A stretch of DNA of 64,000 bases. It comes from Rhodococcus tukisamuensis NBRC 100609. GTDB lineage: Bacteria; Actinomycetota; Actinomycetes; Mycobacteriales; Mycobacteriaceae. Made by a program: the position numbers and the translations under genes. Under the pieces are notes generated by a model. That model had not been told where the DNA came from, searched no databases, and saw only the letters and a program-made list of their open reading frames with translations. Location: contig NZ_BCXG01000011.1 of assembly GCF_001894985.1 (NCBI RefSeq), positions 1 to 64,000 on the forward strand, read 5' to 3'. The stretch's first letter is position 1. The number at the start of each line of letters is the position of its first letter. Shown piece by piece: positions 17,944 through 26,157 of the stretch.

Positions 17944-19104
17944 ATGCAATGCCGAGGCTGCGGATCCACCGCCACCGACCGGGTACTCGACCTCGGTCGA
18001 GTACCGGCCGCGGATCACTTCCCGCTCGCATCCACGCACGTGGCGCCTGACGAGGCATGCCACCCCCTAGCCATGGAACTGTGCCGGGACTGTGGTCTCG
18101 CCCAACTGGCCGAGGACGACACGATGACGCAGGAGCCGCGCGGTGTCGAGCCACAGGCCTTGAAAGACCAAGCAGCCACGGCGATTCACACCCTGGACGA
18201 AGCGGGATGGCTGCGCGGTGACACAGTGCTCGAGTTCGGCAGCCCGCACGGCGGCAGCTGGCTCCCGCTCCTTGCCGAGCGCGGATACCGTCCACCCACG
18301 TGCGACGAACCGGCGTCGCTGGTGCTCGACTGCTTCGGAATCATGCACGACCCGGACCAGCGGTCCGCATTTCGGCTACGCGCCCGCACCACGTCGGGCG
18401 CAGGCGTGTTGCTGCTCCAGTTCCATTCGCTGGCAACAATCGTCGAACGCGGCCAGTGGAACGCACTGCGGCACGGCCACTTCGCGTACTACTCGCTGAC
18501 TTCTCTGCGCCGGATCCTCTTGGACGCGGGAATGCACGTCGCGAACGCGTGGGAATTCGATCTGTACGGGGGCACCGTCCTCGTCGCGGCACGACACGGG
18601 CCAGGACCGAGCCCTTCCGCGACGCTTCGACGGATCCTCGACGACGAGAGCGCCCTGGGAGTGGACGTGTGCGGGGAGGTCGGCCGATTACAGCGCGCGG
18701 CGGACCGACATGCCGTGTCGTTACGCCACTGGCTCGAATCGATGGCCGGGCGCAACCAGCGGGTCTACGCATACGGTGCAGCGTCCCGCGCGGTGGCACT
18801 GCTGCATCGCGCCGAGATCGACCGCCATCTCCTTCCCGGGGTCGCCGACTCCTCAGTGTCCAAACTCGGACGACGTATGCCGGGAACCGACATCCCGATC
18901 ATCTCCCCCGTGCAACTCCTCGCGGCCGACCCCGACCGAGTTCTGCTCACGGTCCCCGATCTACTCCCGGAGGTGCGGCGTCAATTTCCGACGCTGGCGG
19001 GACGTTGGGTGCTGGACGAGGACCTCAGGGCCTGCCCAGACCTCGGTAGGTCCAGCCGGAATCACGCCATTGTCGAGGGTCCAGGCAGTTGCGTCCGTCG
19101 ATGA
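17944..19104 (+). CDS. C-methyltransferase paralogue with altered catalytic motif
   Basis: 386 aa, same architecture as the gene at 13541: zinc module (C3, C6, C47, C50), SAM-fold middle and a C-terminal domain with AYGAASRA. The catalytic segment is RHGHFAYY (176-183) where the paralogue has YHEHFQYY, so the Tyr and Glu of the base are lost while the second His remains. The SAM loop EFGSPHGGSW also differs. It may be inactive, act on another substrate or be a binding partner. GGAGG favours the ATG at 17944 over the GTG at 17941. Its last 80 nt overlap the convergent UDP-glucose dehydrogenase gene. Confidence 0.8.
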   Translation: MQCRGCGSTATDRVLDLGRVPAADHFPLASTHVAPDEACHPLAMELCRDCGLAQLAEDDTMTQEPRGVEPQALKDQAATAIHTLDEAGWLRGDTVLEFGSPHGGSWLPLLAERGYRPPTCDEPASLVLDCFGIMHDPDQRSAFRLRARTTSGAGVLLLQFHSLATIVERGQWNALRHGHFAYYSLTSLRRILLDAGMHVANAWEFDLYGGTVLVAARHGPGPSPSATLRRILDDESALGVDVCGEVGRLQRAADRHAVSLRHWLESMAGRNQRVYAYGAASRAVALLHRAEIDRHLLPGVADSSVSKLGRRMPGTDIPIISPVQLLAADPDRVLLTVPDLLPEVRRQFPTLAGRWVLDEDLRACPDLGRSSRNHAIVEGPGSCVRR

Positions 19105-20344
19105 TCCATTTCCCTCGGACGACGGCACCGAGATCGCTCGGCTCGAGTTCGCGGAACTCCTGCCATTCCGTCAACAGGAGCACAACGTCGGCACCCTCGC
19201 ATGCCTCGGCCGCGGACGTCGTGTAGCTCAGCGTGGGGAACAACGCACGCGAATTGTCCATCGCCTTAGGGTCGTACACGTTCACCGCGGCGCCCTGCAG
19301 CTGAATCTGGCCTGCGACGTTCAGTGCGGGAGAATCGCGGACGTCGTCGGAGTCGGGCTTGAACGCGGCTCCCAGCACCGCGACCCGCGCGCCGAGGAAC
19401 GAACCGCAGGCCTCCCGCGCCAACTCCACCAGCCGGGTGCGGCGGCGCATGTTGATGTTGTCGACCTCACGCAGGAAGGTCAGAGCTTCGTTCGCGCCCA
19501 GCTCGCCGGCCCGCGCCATGAACGCCCGAATGTCCTTGGGCAGACATCCGCCCCCGAAACCGGCGCCCGCACTCAGGAAGCGCCTGCCGATCCGGGCGTC
19601 GTATCCGATTGCATCGGCCAACACCGTGACGTCTGCCCCGGTCACCTCGCAGACTTCGGCTATCGCATTGATGAACGAGATCTTGGTCGCGAGGAACGCG
19701 TTGGCGGAACTCTTGACAAGCTCGGCAGTCGCCAGATCGGTCACCAGGAACGGTATTTCCTGGTCGATCGGGTCCGCGTAGATCTCGCGGGCGACCGCTA
19801 CGGCGCGGCCCGGCCGGTCACGATCCACACCGATGACGATTCGGTCGGGGTGGACGGTGTCGTTGACCGCATATCCCTCGCGCAGGAACTCCGGGTTCCA
19901 GGCGACGTCAACGTCGTCTCCGGCGGGAGCCAGCGCGCGAGCGCGAGTGCCCAGTCGCGCAGCGGTACCGACCGGAACCGTGGACTTGCCGAAAATGACG
20001 GCGGGAGAGGTGAGCAGCGGCGCCAGCGTGTCGATTGCGGCGTCGACGAACCCCAGGTCGGCGGCGTACTCGCCCTTCTTCTGCGGCGTTCCGACCGTGA
20101 GGAAGTAGGTCTGCGCGAACCGCGCGGCCTCCCCATAGTCCGAGGTGAATCGCAGTGTTCCGGCCGCAAGATTGCGCCGCAGAACCCGCTCGAGACCCGG
20201 TTCGTAGAAGGGCACCTCGCCGGACTCGAGTTTGGCGACCTTGTCGGCGGACACGTCGAGGCCGAGGACCTCGTGCCCGAGTTCGGCCAGGCAGGCGGCA
20301 TGGGTCGTGCCGAGGTAGCCAGTCCCGATTACTGCGATACGCAT
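19025..20344 (-). CDS. ugd: UDP-glucose 6-dehydrogenase
   Basis: 439-aa enzyme oxidising UDP-glucose to UDP-glucuronate with two NAD. It has the nucleotide loop GTGYLG (7-12), NPEFLREG (150-157) and the catalytic-Cys motif FGGGCLPKD (C267), plus the C-terminal UDP-binding domain with GAAFKPDSDD. Its length is standard. It supplies UDP-GlcA to the polysaccharide pathway. A decayed copy of its C-terminal part occurs in opposite orientation at 54550-54832. It begins 50 nt downstream of nothing on its own strand except the GT4 stop at 20395, so it is probably transcribed with that gene. Confidence 0.95.
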   Translation of the reverse strand: MRIAVIGTGYLGTTHAACLAELGHEVLGLDVSADKVAKLESGEVPFYEPGLERVLRRNLAAGTLRFTSDYGEAARFAQTYFLTVGTPQKKGEYAADLGFVDAAIDTLAPLLTSPAVIFGKSTVPVGTAARLGTRARALAPAGDDVDVAWNPEFLREGYAVNDTVHPDRIVIGVDRDRPGRAVAVAREIYADPIDQEIPFLVTDLATAELVKSSANAFLATKISFINAIAEVCEVTGADVTVLADAIGYDARIGRRFLSAGAGFGGGCLPKDIRAFMARAGELGANEALTFLREVDNINMRRRTRLVELAREACGSFLGARVAVLGAAFKPDSDDVRDSPALNVAGQIQLQGAAVNVYDPKAMDNSRALFPTLSYTTSAAEACEGADVVLLLTEWQEFRELEPSDLGAVVRGKWIIDGRNCLDPRQWRDSGWTYRGLGRP

Positions 20345-20394
20345 GGATCCTCGTTTCCGATGCGATACGAATCAGTACAAGTACGTTGTGTGAC

Positions 20395-21762
20395 CTAACT
20401 TTTCGACGGAAGCTCATCGGTTCGCGGCCGCCGCGTCCGCTCGACGATGAACCGTCGAAGCTCGGCCTCGTCGTCGAGATCGACGTACTGCGGCGAATCG
20501 ATGCTGTCGACACCGTCGTCGGAACTCGCCGTGAACGGCCATGCGGACAGCCTGCGCGCGCCGTCCCTACCAAACAGTTCGTCGAAGACGCCGACGTACG
20601 CCTGGGCCTGTGGCCGCCAATCCAGTTGACTGACCGCCCGCCGGCGCGCCGCCGCCCCGAGCCTGGTCCGCAGCGGGGCGTCGTCCAGCAGGCGTTCGAC
20701 CGCGGTCGCGAAGGCGTCGAGATCGCCGGAGGGAACGAGGATACCCGCATCACCCGCGGACCGTCGGGTCTCGACGAGGTCGAAGGACACCGACGGCAGT
20801 GCGTACGCCATGTACTCCATCGTCTTGTTCATCGTCGACACGTCGTTGAGCGGAGTCTTCTGGTCGGGTCCGACGCCGACGTCGGCGGCGCTGAGGTATT
20901 GCGCGATCGTCGGTGGACCGACTCGGCCGGTGAAGTGCACGACGTCGTCGAGCCCGAGTTCCGTGCACCGCGCGCGGAGAGCCTGCAGGCAGTCTCCGAA
21001 TCCCATGAGCACCACCCGGATCCCCTCCCTACCTCGCCGACGAACCAACTCGTCGGCGACGTCGAGCACGATCTCGACCCCGTCCTGCGGCCCCATGATG
21101 CCGAGATACACCAGCAGGTGCTCGGCCCCGGCTCGGATGTCTGGATCCGGGTAGATCGGGCGCATCACGCGGGTGTCGGGCCCACTGCGCACCACGGTCA
21201 CCGACTCCGGAGAGCAATGTCCCCGGGACTCCGCAATGCCCTGGTAGGAGCAGTTGGTGGAGATGACCTGGTCAGCCACCCGCATGGTCATCCGCTCCAG
21301 CCACAACAGGCCTCGGTACTGCATCCGCTGCGCCAGCGTTCGCGGTTCGCCGAACCTCGAGACGAACAACTCGGGATTCAGGTCGTGATGGTCGAAGACG
21401 AACCGCACCGACCGGGTGCGCCACAGCCACGCGAGCAGCCAGTAGGTGTCGGGTGGATTGCAGGCCTGGATGACGTCGAAGCCGCGCTCCCTGCGCACTC
21501 GTACCGACAGGATCGCCGTCCGCAGCCACGACCAGACGAACTCGAGCGCGTATCCGAACAGTCCCCTGGCTTCCGGGGCCGGCGGGTACTTGTAGATCGC
21601 CACGCCGTCGACGACCTCGTACCCAGGGTCACCGGGCCCCTTCGGGCAGATCACCGTCACAATGTATCCCTGGGCGGTGAGGGCGTTGCACTCCAACCAC
21701 ACTCGGCGGTCGAGGGGCACCGGCAAGTTCTGGACGATGATGAGAACACGTCGAGTGTCCAT
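20395..21762 (-). CDS. GT4-family glycosyltransferase
   Basis: 455-aa GT-B fold transferase. The N-terminal domain opens with RVLIIVQNLPVPLDRRVWLE; FVFDHHDLNPE and a C-terminal nucleotide-sugar site (LVYLGIMGPQDGV..., NKTMEYMAYALPSVSFDLVETR) follow. The ATG at 21762 is preceded by GGAGG, so the upstream ATG is rejected. It would add a sugar to the lipid-linked repeat unit in the cytoplasm. It is followed 50 nt later by ugd on the same strand. Donor and linkage are unknown. Confidence 0.88.
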   Translation of the reverse strand: MDTRRVLIIVQNLPVPLDRRVWLECNALTAQGYIVTVICPKGPGDPGYEVVDGVAIYKYPPAPEARGLFGYALEFVWSWLRTAILSVRVRRERGFDVIQACNPPDTYWLLAWLWRTRSVRFVFDHHDLNPELFVSRFGEPRTLAQRMQYRGLLWLERMTMRVADQVISTNCSYQGIAESRGHCSPESVTVVRSGPDTRVMRPIYPDPDIRAGAEHLLVYLGIMGPQDGVEIVLDVADELVRRRGREGIRVVLMGFGDCLQALRARCTELGLDDVVHFTGRVGPPTIAQYLSAADVGVGPDQKTPLNDVSTMNKTMEYMAYALPSVSFDLVETRRSAGDAGILVPSGDLDAFATAVERLLDDAPLRTRLGAAARRRAVSQLDWRPQAQAYVGVFDELFGRDGARRLSAWPFTASSDDGVDSIDSPQYVDLDDEAELRRFIVERTRRPRTDELPSKS

Positions 21763-21909
21763 GCCTGAACCTCCGTTGGCGCGCACACAAGATCACGCCT
21801 GTTGGTGAGGCTCAATCTATCGGAAAATGCGGACCACCACCGGCGAAATTGCGGTCTATGCTCAACCCCATGTGTGACGTGACGGGCGTCCGCGGGGCCG
21901 GGCCGAGTC

Positions 21910-22500
21910 GTGCGCGCTGACACCGGTCAATTCGTCTCTGCGGACGAGCGCGCGGATGTGTCAGTCGTGGTTGTCACATACAACAGTTCGCACGACATCA
22001 CGGGACTCGCTGCCGACCTCCGCGGTTGCGCGACACGGCTTGTTCTTCGAATGATCTTGGTGGACAAAGACTCTGCCGAACGACGACATCGACCTCACGC
22101 TCCGAGGTGAGCCCTCGACCGTCGGGACATTGAGGGATGCCCTGATGGGGCGGAACATGGTCGGCCGCCCCCAAGAGGCTGTCCGAAACGGTGCTACGCC
22201 AATCGAAGTACCTTGCGGCCCATTCTGTCGACTGGCCCACCGGCGCCGCGCTGCTTATCCGTGCGGACGTCGAGGAAGCGGCTGGAGATTGGAACGAGGA
22301 CTACTTCCTCTATTCGGAGGAGACTGAGTTCCTTCGCAGCCTCCGCGACGGTGGCGACCGAGTGTTGTTCGAACCGGCGGCGGTCGTGCAGCACCGTGGT
22401 GGCGGATCGGGGACGTCCCCTGCGTTGGCGGCACTGTTGGCCGTGAACCGCGTGCGGTACGTCGAGCACTTGCACGACCGCGGAACCGTCCGACTCCCTA
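21910..22500 (+). pseudogene. decayed GT2 rhamnosyltransferase-like gene
   Basis: Two pieces of one GT2 gene are visible in different frames. At 21910-22075 the N-terminal strand DVSVVVVTYNS and a degenerate VDKDSA are seen, then the frame is lost. At 22191-22490 the C-terminal signature WPTGAALLIRADV, NEDYFLYSEETEF and FEPAAVVQHRG appears. The middle, including the DxD region, is shortened or missing. The intact gene at 52516 has the same pattern, so this is a relic of a related transferase. Confidence 0.75.
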
Positions 22501-22764
22501 AAGGCCGTCAGCGATGCGACCGAGGCGATCTTGATCACCCCAGGGCGGGTGCCGTAGACTGCCAATATATTTCGCATCCATCGGCGGTGATTCGACAGCA
22601 GTAGTGATGTCCACGGTTCGCGTTAATGGCCGGGTATCGACTACTGAACTCGATCGAACCTGCAGTCCGACATTCGGGGGGCGTCGCACGTACTGGTGCG
22701 CGCACCACGGGGGCGGGTACGTCGGGGTCGAGCGGGCATCATTCGATTGGTGGAGGCTTGTCAG

Positions 22765-24066
22765 ATGCTGCAATCCCGCGCAAACCTGTTGACCAGAACC
22801 CTACCGCCTGTATTGGTGGTGCCAGGTATCGCCGTCTTCGTCGTGTCAGCTGCGGCCTTCTTCCTGAACATGCACGTGGTCGGCTTCGACGGATACGATC
22901 TTGCCTGTTACCTGATGGGCGGGGACGGCTTCGCGCACGGACTGCCTGTCTACGATTTGAGACTGCATGGCGACGGGTCCCGCTTCATCTATCCGCCAGT
23001 GACACTCCTGGTATTCGGCCCGCTTTCGCATCTCCCGTTCGGCGCCGTCCAGGTGATCCACCTGATGGTGGGAATCCTCGCGTTGTGGGCCGTCGTCTGG
23101 CTGACGCTTCGGCTGATCGGTCTCGAGCGAAACGCCGGACTCGTTGGAGTCTCGCTAGGAGTAACGGGTTGCGCAATGTGGCTGCAACCTGTCTTTGACA
23201 CACTCAATGTAGGCCAGATCAACATTCTCGTGATGCTCTTGGTGCTGGCCGACTCTGCGTGGAGCTCACGGCGGCGAACCGTACCTGCGGGAATCCTGAT
23301 CGGCATTGCCACGGCGGTAAAGCTCACGCCCGCGATATTCATCGTCTACCTCTTGCTGATCCGACGATTTCGCGCCGCACTCGTGGCGACCGTCACTGCT
23401 CTGGGGCTGACCGGACTCGGGTTCTTGATTGCGCCGTCAGACTCCCTGAGGTACTGGATTGACGGGACATTCGCCAATGCCGAGTATCTGATCAGTCCAT
23501 TCTCCCTTGACGACGTGACGAATCAGTCGGTCAACGGGGTCGCTCTGAGGTTCTTCGGCGACAGCGGAAAGATCGTTTGGTTTGCGCTTGCCCTGGCAAT
23601 CGGGATCGGCGGTCTAGCTGTCGCTGTTAGAGCGCATCGGGTGGGCGAGCCCCTGGCTGGAGTGCTGGCATGCGCTATCACCGGCGTGCTGATATCCCCC
23701 GTCAGTTGGCACGAGCACTGGGTGTGGATGGTGCCGGTAGGGGTCTGGCTGGGCGCGGTTGCCCTCCAGATACGCAGGACGAACCCGCTGATCGCGGGAG
23801 CACTCCTGCTGCCTGTAGCCGTGTATCTGACGTGGCCGCTCGAATACTCTCCCGGTGTCGTTCACCCGACGTCCGTGCTGTCGCCAGCCGGCCATATGTG
23901 GAACGAAGGTAGCCGTAATCCCGTTGTGGCGCTTATTACTACGACGTATGTTTCTGTCGGCCTAGCTCTCCTCGCTATGGCGGGGTGGGTCTTTTCCCAC
24001 AAAGAGGTGACGGCATCGGGCGCCGTCTCGCCAGAACAGCTCCGAACCCCGCCCAGTGCGCCGTAG
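22765..24066 (+). CDS. GT87-family integral membrane glycosyltransferase
   Basis: 433-aa GT-C protein with about ten hydrophobic helices, resembling polyprenyl-phosphate-mannose-dependent transferases of Mycobacteriales. An early extracytoplasmic loop has GFDGYDL (candidate catalytic Asp region), followed by IYPPVTLLVF and NVGQINILVML, all typical of GT87. It would use a lipid-linked sugar on the outer face of the membrane. The ATG at 22765 has GGAGG 8 nt upstream; the longer frame begins in non-coding sequence. It lies isolated between a pseudogene and an IS remnant, and its codon use is less G+C-rich than the flanks. Confidence 0.82.
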   Translation: MLQSRANLLTRTLPPVLVVPGIAVFVVSAAAFFLNMHVVGFDGYDLACYLMGGDGFAHGLPVYDLRLHGDGSRFIYPPVTLLVFGPLSHLPFGAVQVIHLMVGILALWAVVWLTLRLIGLERNAGLVGVSLGVTGCAMWLQPVFDTLNVGQINILVMLLVLADSAWSSRRRTVPAGILIGIATAVKLTPAIFIVYLLLIRRFRAALVATVTALGLTGLGFLIAPSDSLRYWIDGTFANAEYLISPFSLDDVTNQSVNGVALRFFGDSGKIVWFALALAIGIGGLAVAVRAHRVGEPLAGVLACAITGVLISPVSWHEHWVWMVPVGVWLGAVALQIRRTNPLIAGALLLPVAVYLTWPLEYSPGVVHPTSVLSPAGHMWNEGSRNPVVALITTTYVSVGLALLAMAGWVFSHKEVTASGAVSPEQLRTPPSAP

Positions 24067-24112
24067 TTCCAGGGCACCGTAGTTGTTGATTTCCAGGGGT
24101 GCCACCTCGAAT

Positions 24113-24162
24113 GATCAAGCGCCGCAACTTCTTCACGGGATCAAACGTCGCAACTCCTTCAC
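24113..24162. repeat. imperfect 24-bp direct repeat near IS remnant
   Basis: GATCAAGCGCCGCAACTTCT... (24113-24136) recurs as GATCAAACGTCGCAACTCCT... (24139-24162), 21 of 24 bases identical. A further GGATCAAACGACGG is at about 24771-24784, beyond the transposase fragments. These may be remains of insertion-sequence ends. Confidence 0.5.
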
Positions 24163-24312
24163 AGAGATTACGCCAGATCCCAATTTAGGCGAGCGTCGGC
24201 ACGCGGCGAGCGTCGTCACGCGAGGATGAACCCGCAGATCCGCGCGAGATCCGCGCGGACGGCGTCGCCGCTTCAGGCAGGCCTGCCCGCGCCCCGGCAG
24301 GGACGCTGCGCA

Positions 24313-24700
24313 CCCACCTGTCAACGTCCCCCGCCCGGATCGCTTGGATCAGGCGGACCGAGGCCTCTGCCGGAGACGGCGCCGCCACAGCAGGGTTGTC
24401 CGAGGCCGAAGTCGAGCTTCGGAGGCTGCGCCGCAAGAACGCGGAGCTGGAGAAGGCAGTCGAAGTCCTCAAGGCTGCAAAGTCTTTCTTCGCGACGACC
24501 CGTTGAATCCGCCCAATACACTGCGATCCGGTTCGGGGAAACGCTGTTCCTGCAGGGGCTGCAACCCTCGATCGGGTCGATAGGCGATGCGTGTACGACA
24601 ACGTGTTGGCAGAGACCACGATCAACACCAGCCGGCTGGTGCATCGTCACTCGGTGCCGACCAACCGGCCGCACGCAAGTAACCGCAGTGTGCATAAACC
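24313..24700 (+). mobile_element. IS3-family transposase remnant
   Basis: The frame ending at the TGA near 24506 reads as the C-terminal part of an IS3-type OrfA: RIAWIRRTEA..., then the leucine-zipper segment LRRLRRKNAELEKAVEVLKA and AKSFFATTR. Immediately after, OrfB C-terminal pieces appear: QYTAIRFGETL...PSIGSIGDA in one frame and VYDNVLAETTI in another. The DDE core is missing and the frame is broken, so it is dead. Nothing else is recognised in 24067-24801. Confidence 0.8.
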
Positions 24701-24801
24701 CGGGACGGTTCCACCAGCCCAACGACAGTCACGACCAGTTTGACCACCGACTCCCAGGCCACGACGGGTGGATCAAACGACGGTGAATCAAGGGTCAGGA
24801 T

Positions 24802-25788
24802 TCAGTTCGGCGAATCATTCGAAGCTGGCCGCCCTGCTTCCTCAACCCGTTTGAGCCAGATCTCGCGCCAATATGGGTAGATGCCGCGTGGGCAAAAAAG
24901 GCGCGCTGGATGATAGCAGCCCATGCACACCACGTCCTCGAGGACGATCCCCGGGGTCTTCATCGTCATCATGACGCCGGCTCTTTCGTCGATGAGCCGG
25001 TCGACTCGCTGCTTTACCCGATATCGCTTTCCGCAAAACGGCAGCATCTCTTCGTCAAAATACAAGCCCCTGTTGCCGCTCTTGGCATTCAGCGTCCGCA
25101 TTATCTCGTCCGCGGACTTCACTTCCACGAGCTCACCGGGCTGCAGATCGAGCACCTCGCTGGGTGTTATTTGTCCCGCCAGCCCCTTGACGGACGGAAT
25201 CTTCCTGCCGTGCCCGAGCTTCGAAACCAGCGTGTTGTACACAGCGAGTGGCAGGTATCGGCTCATCGCCCACAGGGACACGTTGCCGGAGGCGAAGTCC
25301 TTCCAGTACTGGCGGACGTCAGTCCTCCTCAGCGGCGAACTCGCCTCGACCAATCGCGTCGCCTGGCAGGAATACCGCACCTCTCGATCGCTCGGGTCGG
25401 GTCCAAACGCTCTAGTGGCCCGATCGACAACCGATGTATCGACCCCGCTCGGTCGGCTTGTCACCGGCCCGTTCTGGGGCGTCGGACCGGCTGCCGGTTT
25501 CAGCCACGTTGTCTTCCAGTACAGCAGACAGCCCGCCTGACAGCCCCCATGAGCGCTGCCGTCGCAACGAACCCCCAGATGGACCGAATCTTCGACTCCA
25601 CGGTTCCGATATGAATCGATGGTGTCGCAGGCCTTGTGAGCGGAAGCGGAAATTCTGAGGCGTTTACCAGCAAACTGCAGCATCTCGGGCATGAACGGCA
25701 TGGCGTCCAGGGCTCCGGTGTCGTCCAATGTCTGCAGAATTTCCTCCGGGCCAAGCACTTCCACCCAGTCGCCGACCCGATAGTTCAT
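24802..25788 (-). CDS. uncharacterised two-repeat cysteine protein
   Basis: 328-aa protein of unknown function from the ATG at 25788, fixed by GGAGGGGAG upstream. It is an internal duplication. Repeat 1 (about 4-99) has VGDWVEV, a PEMLQFAGKRLRI segment and cysteines C75, C83 and C87 before WKTTWLKP. Repeat 2 (about 217-315) has PGELVEV, EEMLPFCGKRYRV and C288, C291 and C299 before IYPYWREIWLKRV. The Cys/His-rich ends could bind zinc or iron. The middle (about 105-205) is unrelated and contains another Cys. There is no signal peptide. A fragment of a second copy lies at 51880-51962. It is divergent from a CgeB-like transferase. Confidence 0.7.
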   Translation of the reverse strand: MNYRVGDWVEVLGPEEILQTLDDTGALDAMPFMPEMLQFAGKRLRISASAHKACDTIDSYRNRGVEDSVHLGVRCDGSAHGGCQAGCLLYWKTTWLKPAAGPTPQNGPVTSRPSGVDTSVVDRATRAFGPDPSDREVRYSCQATRLVEASSPLRRTDVRQYWKDFASGNVSLWAMSRYLPLAVYNTLVSKLGHGRKIPSVKGLAGQITPSEVLDLQPGELVEVKSADEIMRTLNAKSGNRGLYFDEEMLPFCGKRYRVKQRVDRLIDERAGVMMTMKTPGIVLEDVVCMGCYHPARLFCPRGIYPYWREIWLKRVEEAGRPASNDSPN

Positions 25789-26157
25789 GTTGCTCTCCCC
25801 TCCGCCCTCGCAAGTCGTATACCGACGCCGAGGCGTTGCCGAACTACCGAGCCGCTGGACAAAGCCATGCGACATCGCGGTACTCACCCAGCGCGCCCTT
25901 GCGTTGGAAGCCGGGCACATGCTGGCGAGTTGGCCGCTACCCACACTACGTCCGCAGCCATGATGGGTCAACGCCAACGGCATACGATTCATGAAGTGCC
26001 GCAATAAGATCAGTCGACGCGCCTAACGTAGATGCACACCATCGTCTACCCGACGAGGTCGATGCCGAGCCGGTTCCGCCGTGACGAAAGTTCGCCAGCG
26101 CAACTCGCATGATCAGGTGCCGACGAAGTGCGCGATGACAAGAGGAAGCGATATGAG
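25789..26157. other. divergent intergenic region without a recognised gene
   Basis: 369 bp between the two-repeat cysteine protein (minus) and the CgeB-like transferase (plus). It should hold both promoters. I see only the GGAGGGGAG ribosome site at its left edge and no convincing ORF, RNA gene or hairpin. Confidence 0.5.

Noticed and set aside
25789-26004. 72-residue N-terminal extension of the cysteine protein
   Set aside because: Basic low-complexity translation without a ribosome site; the ATG at 25788 has a near-ideal one and begins repeat 1.
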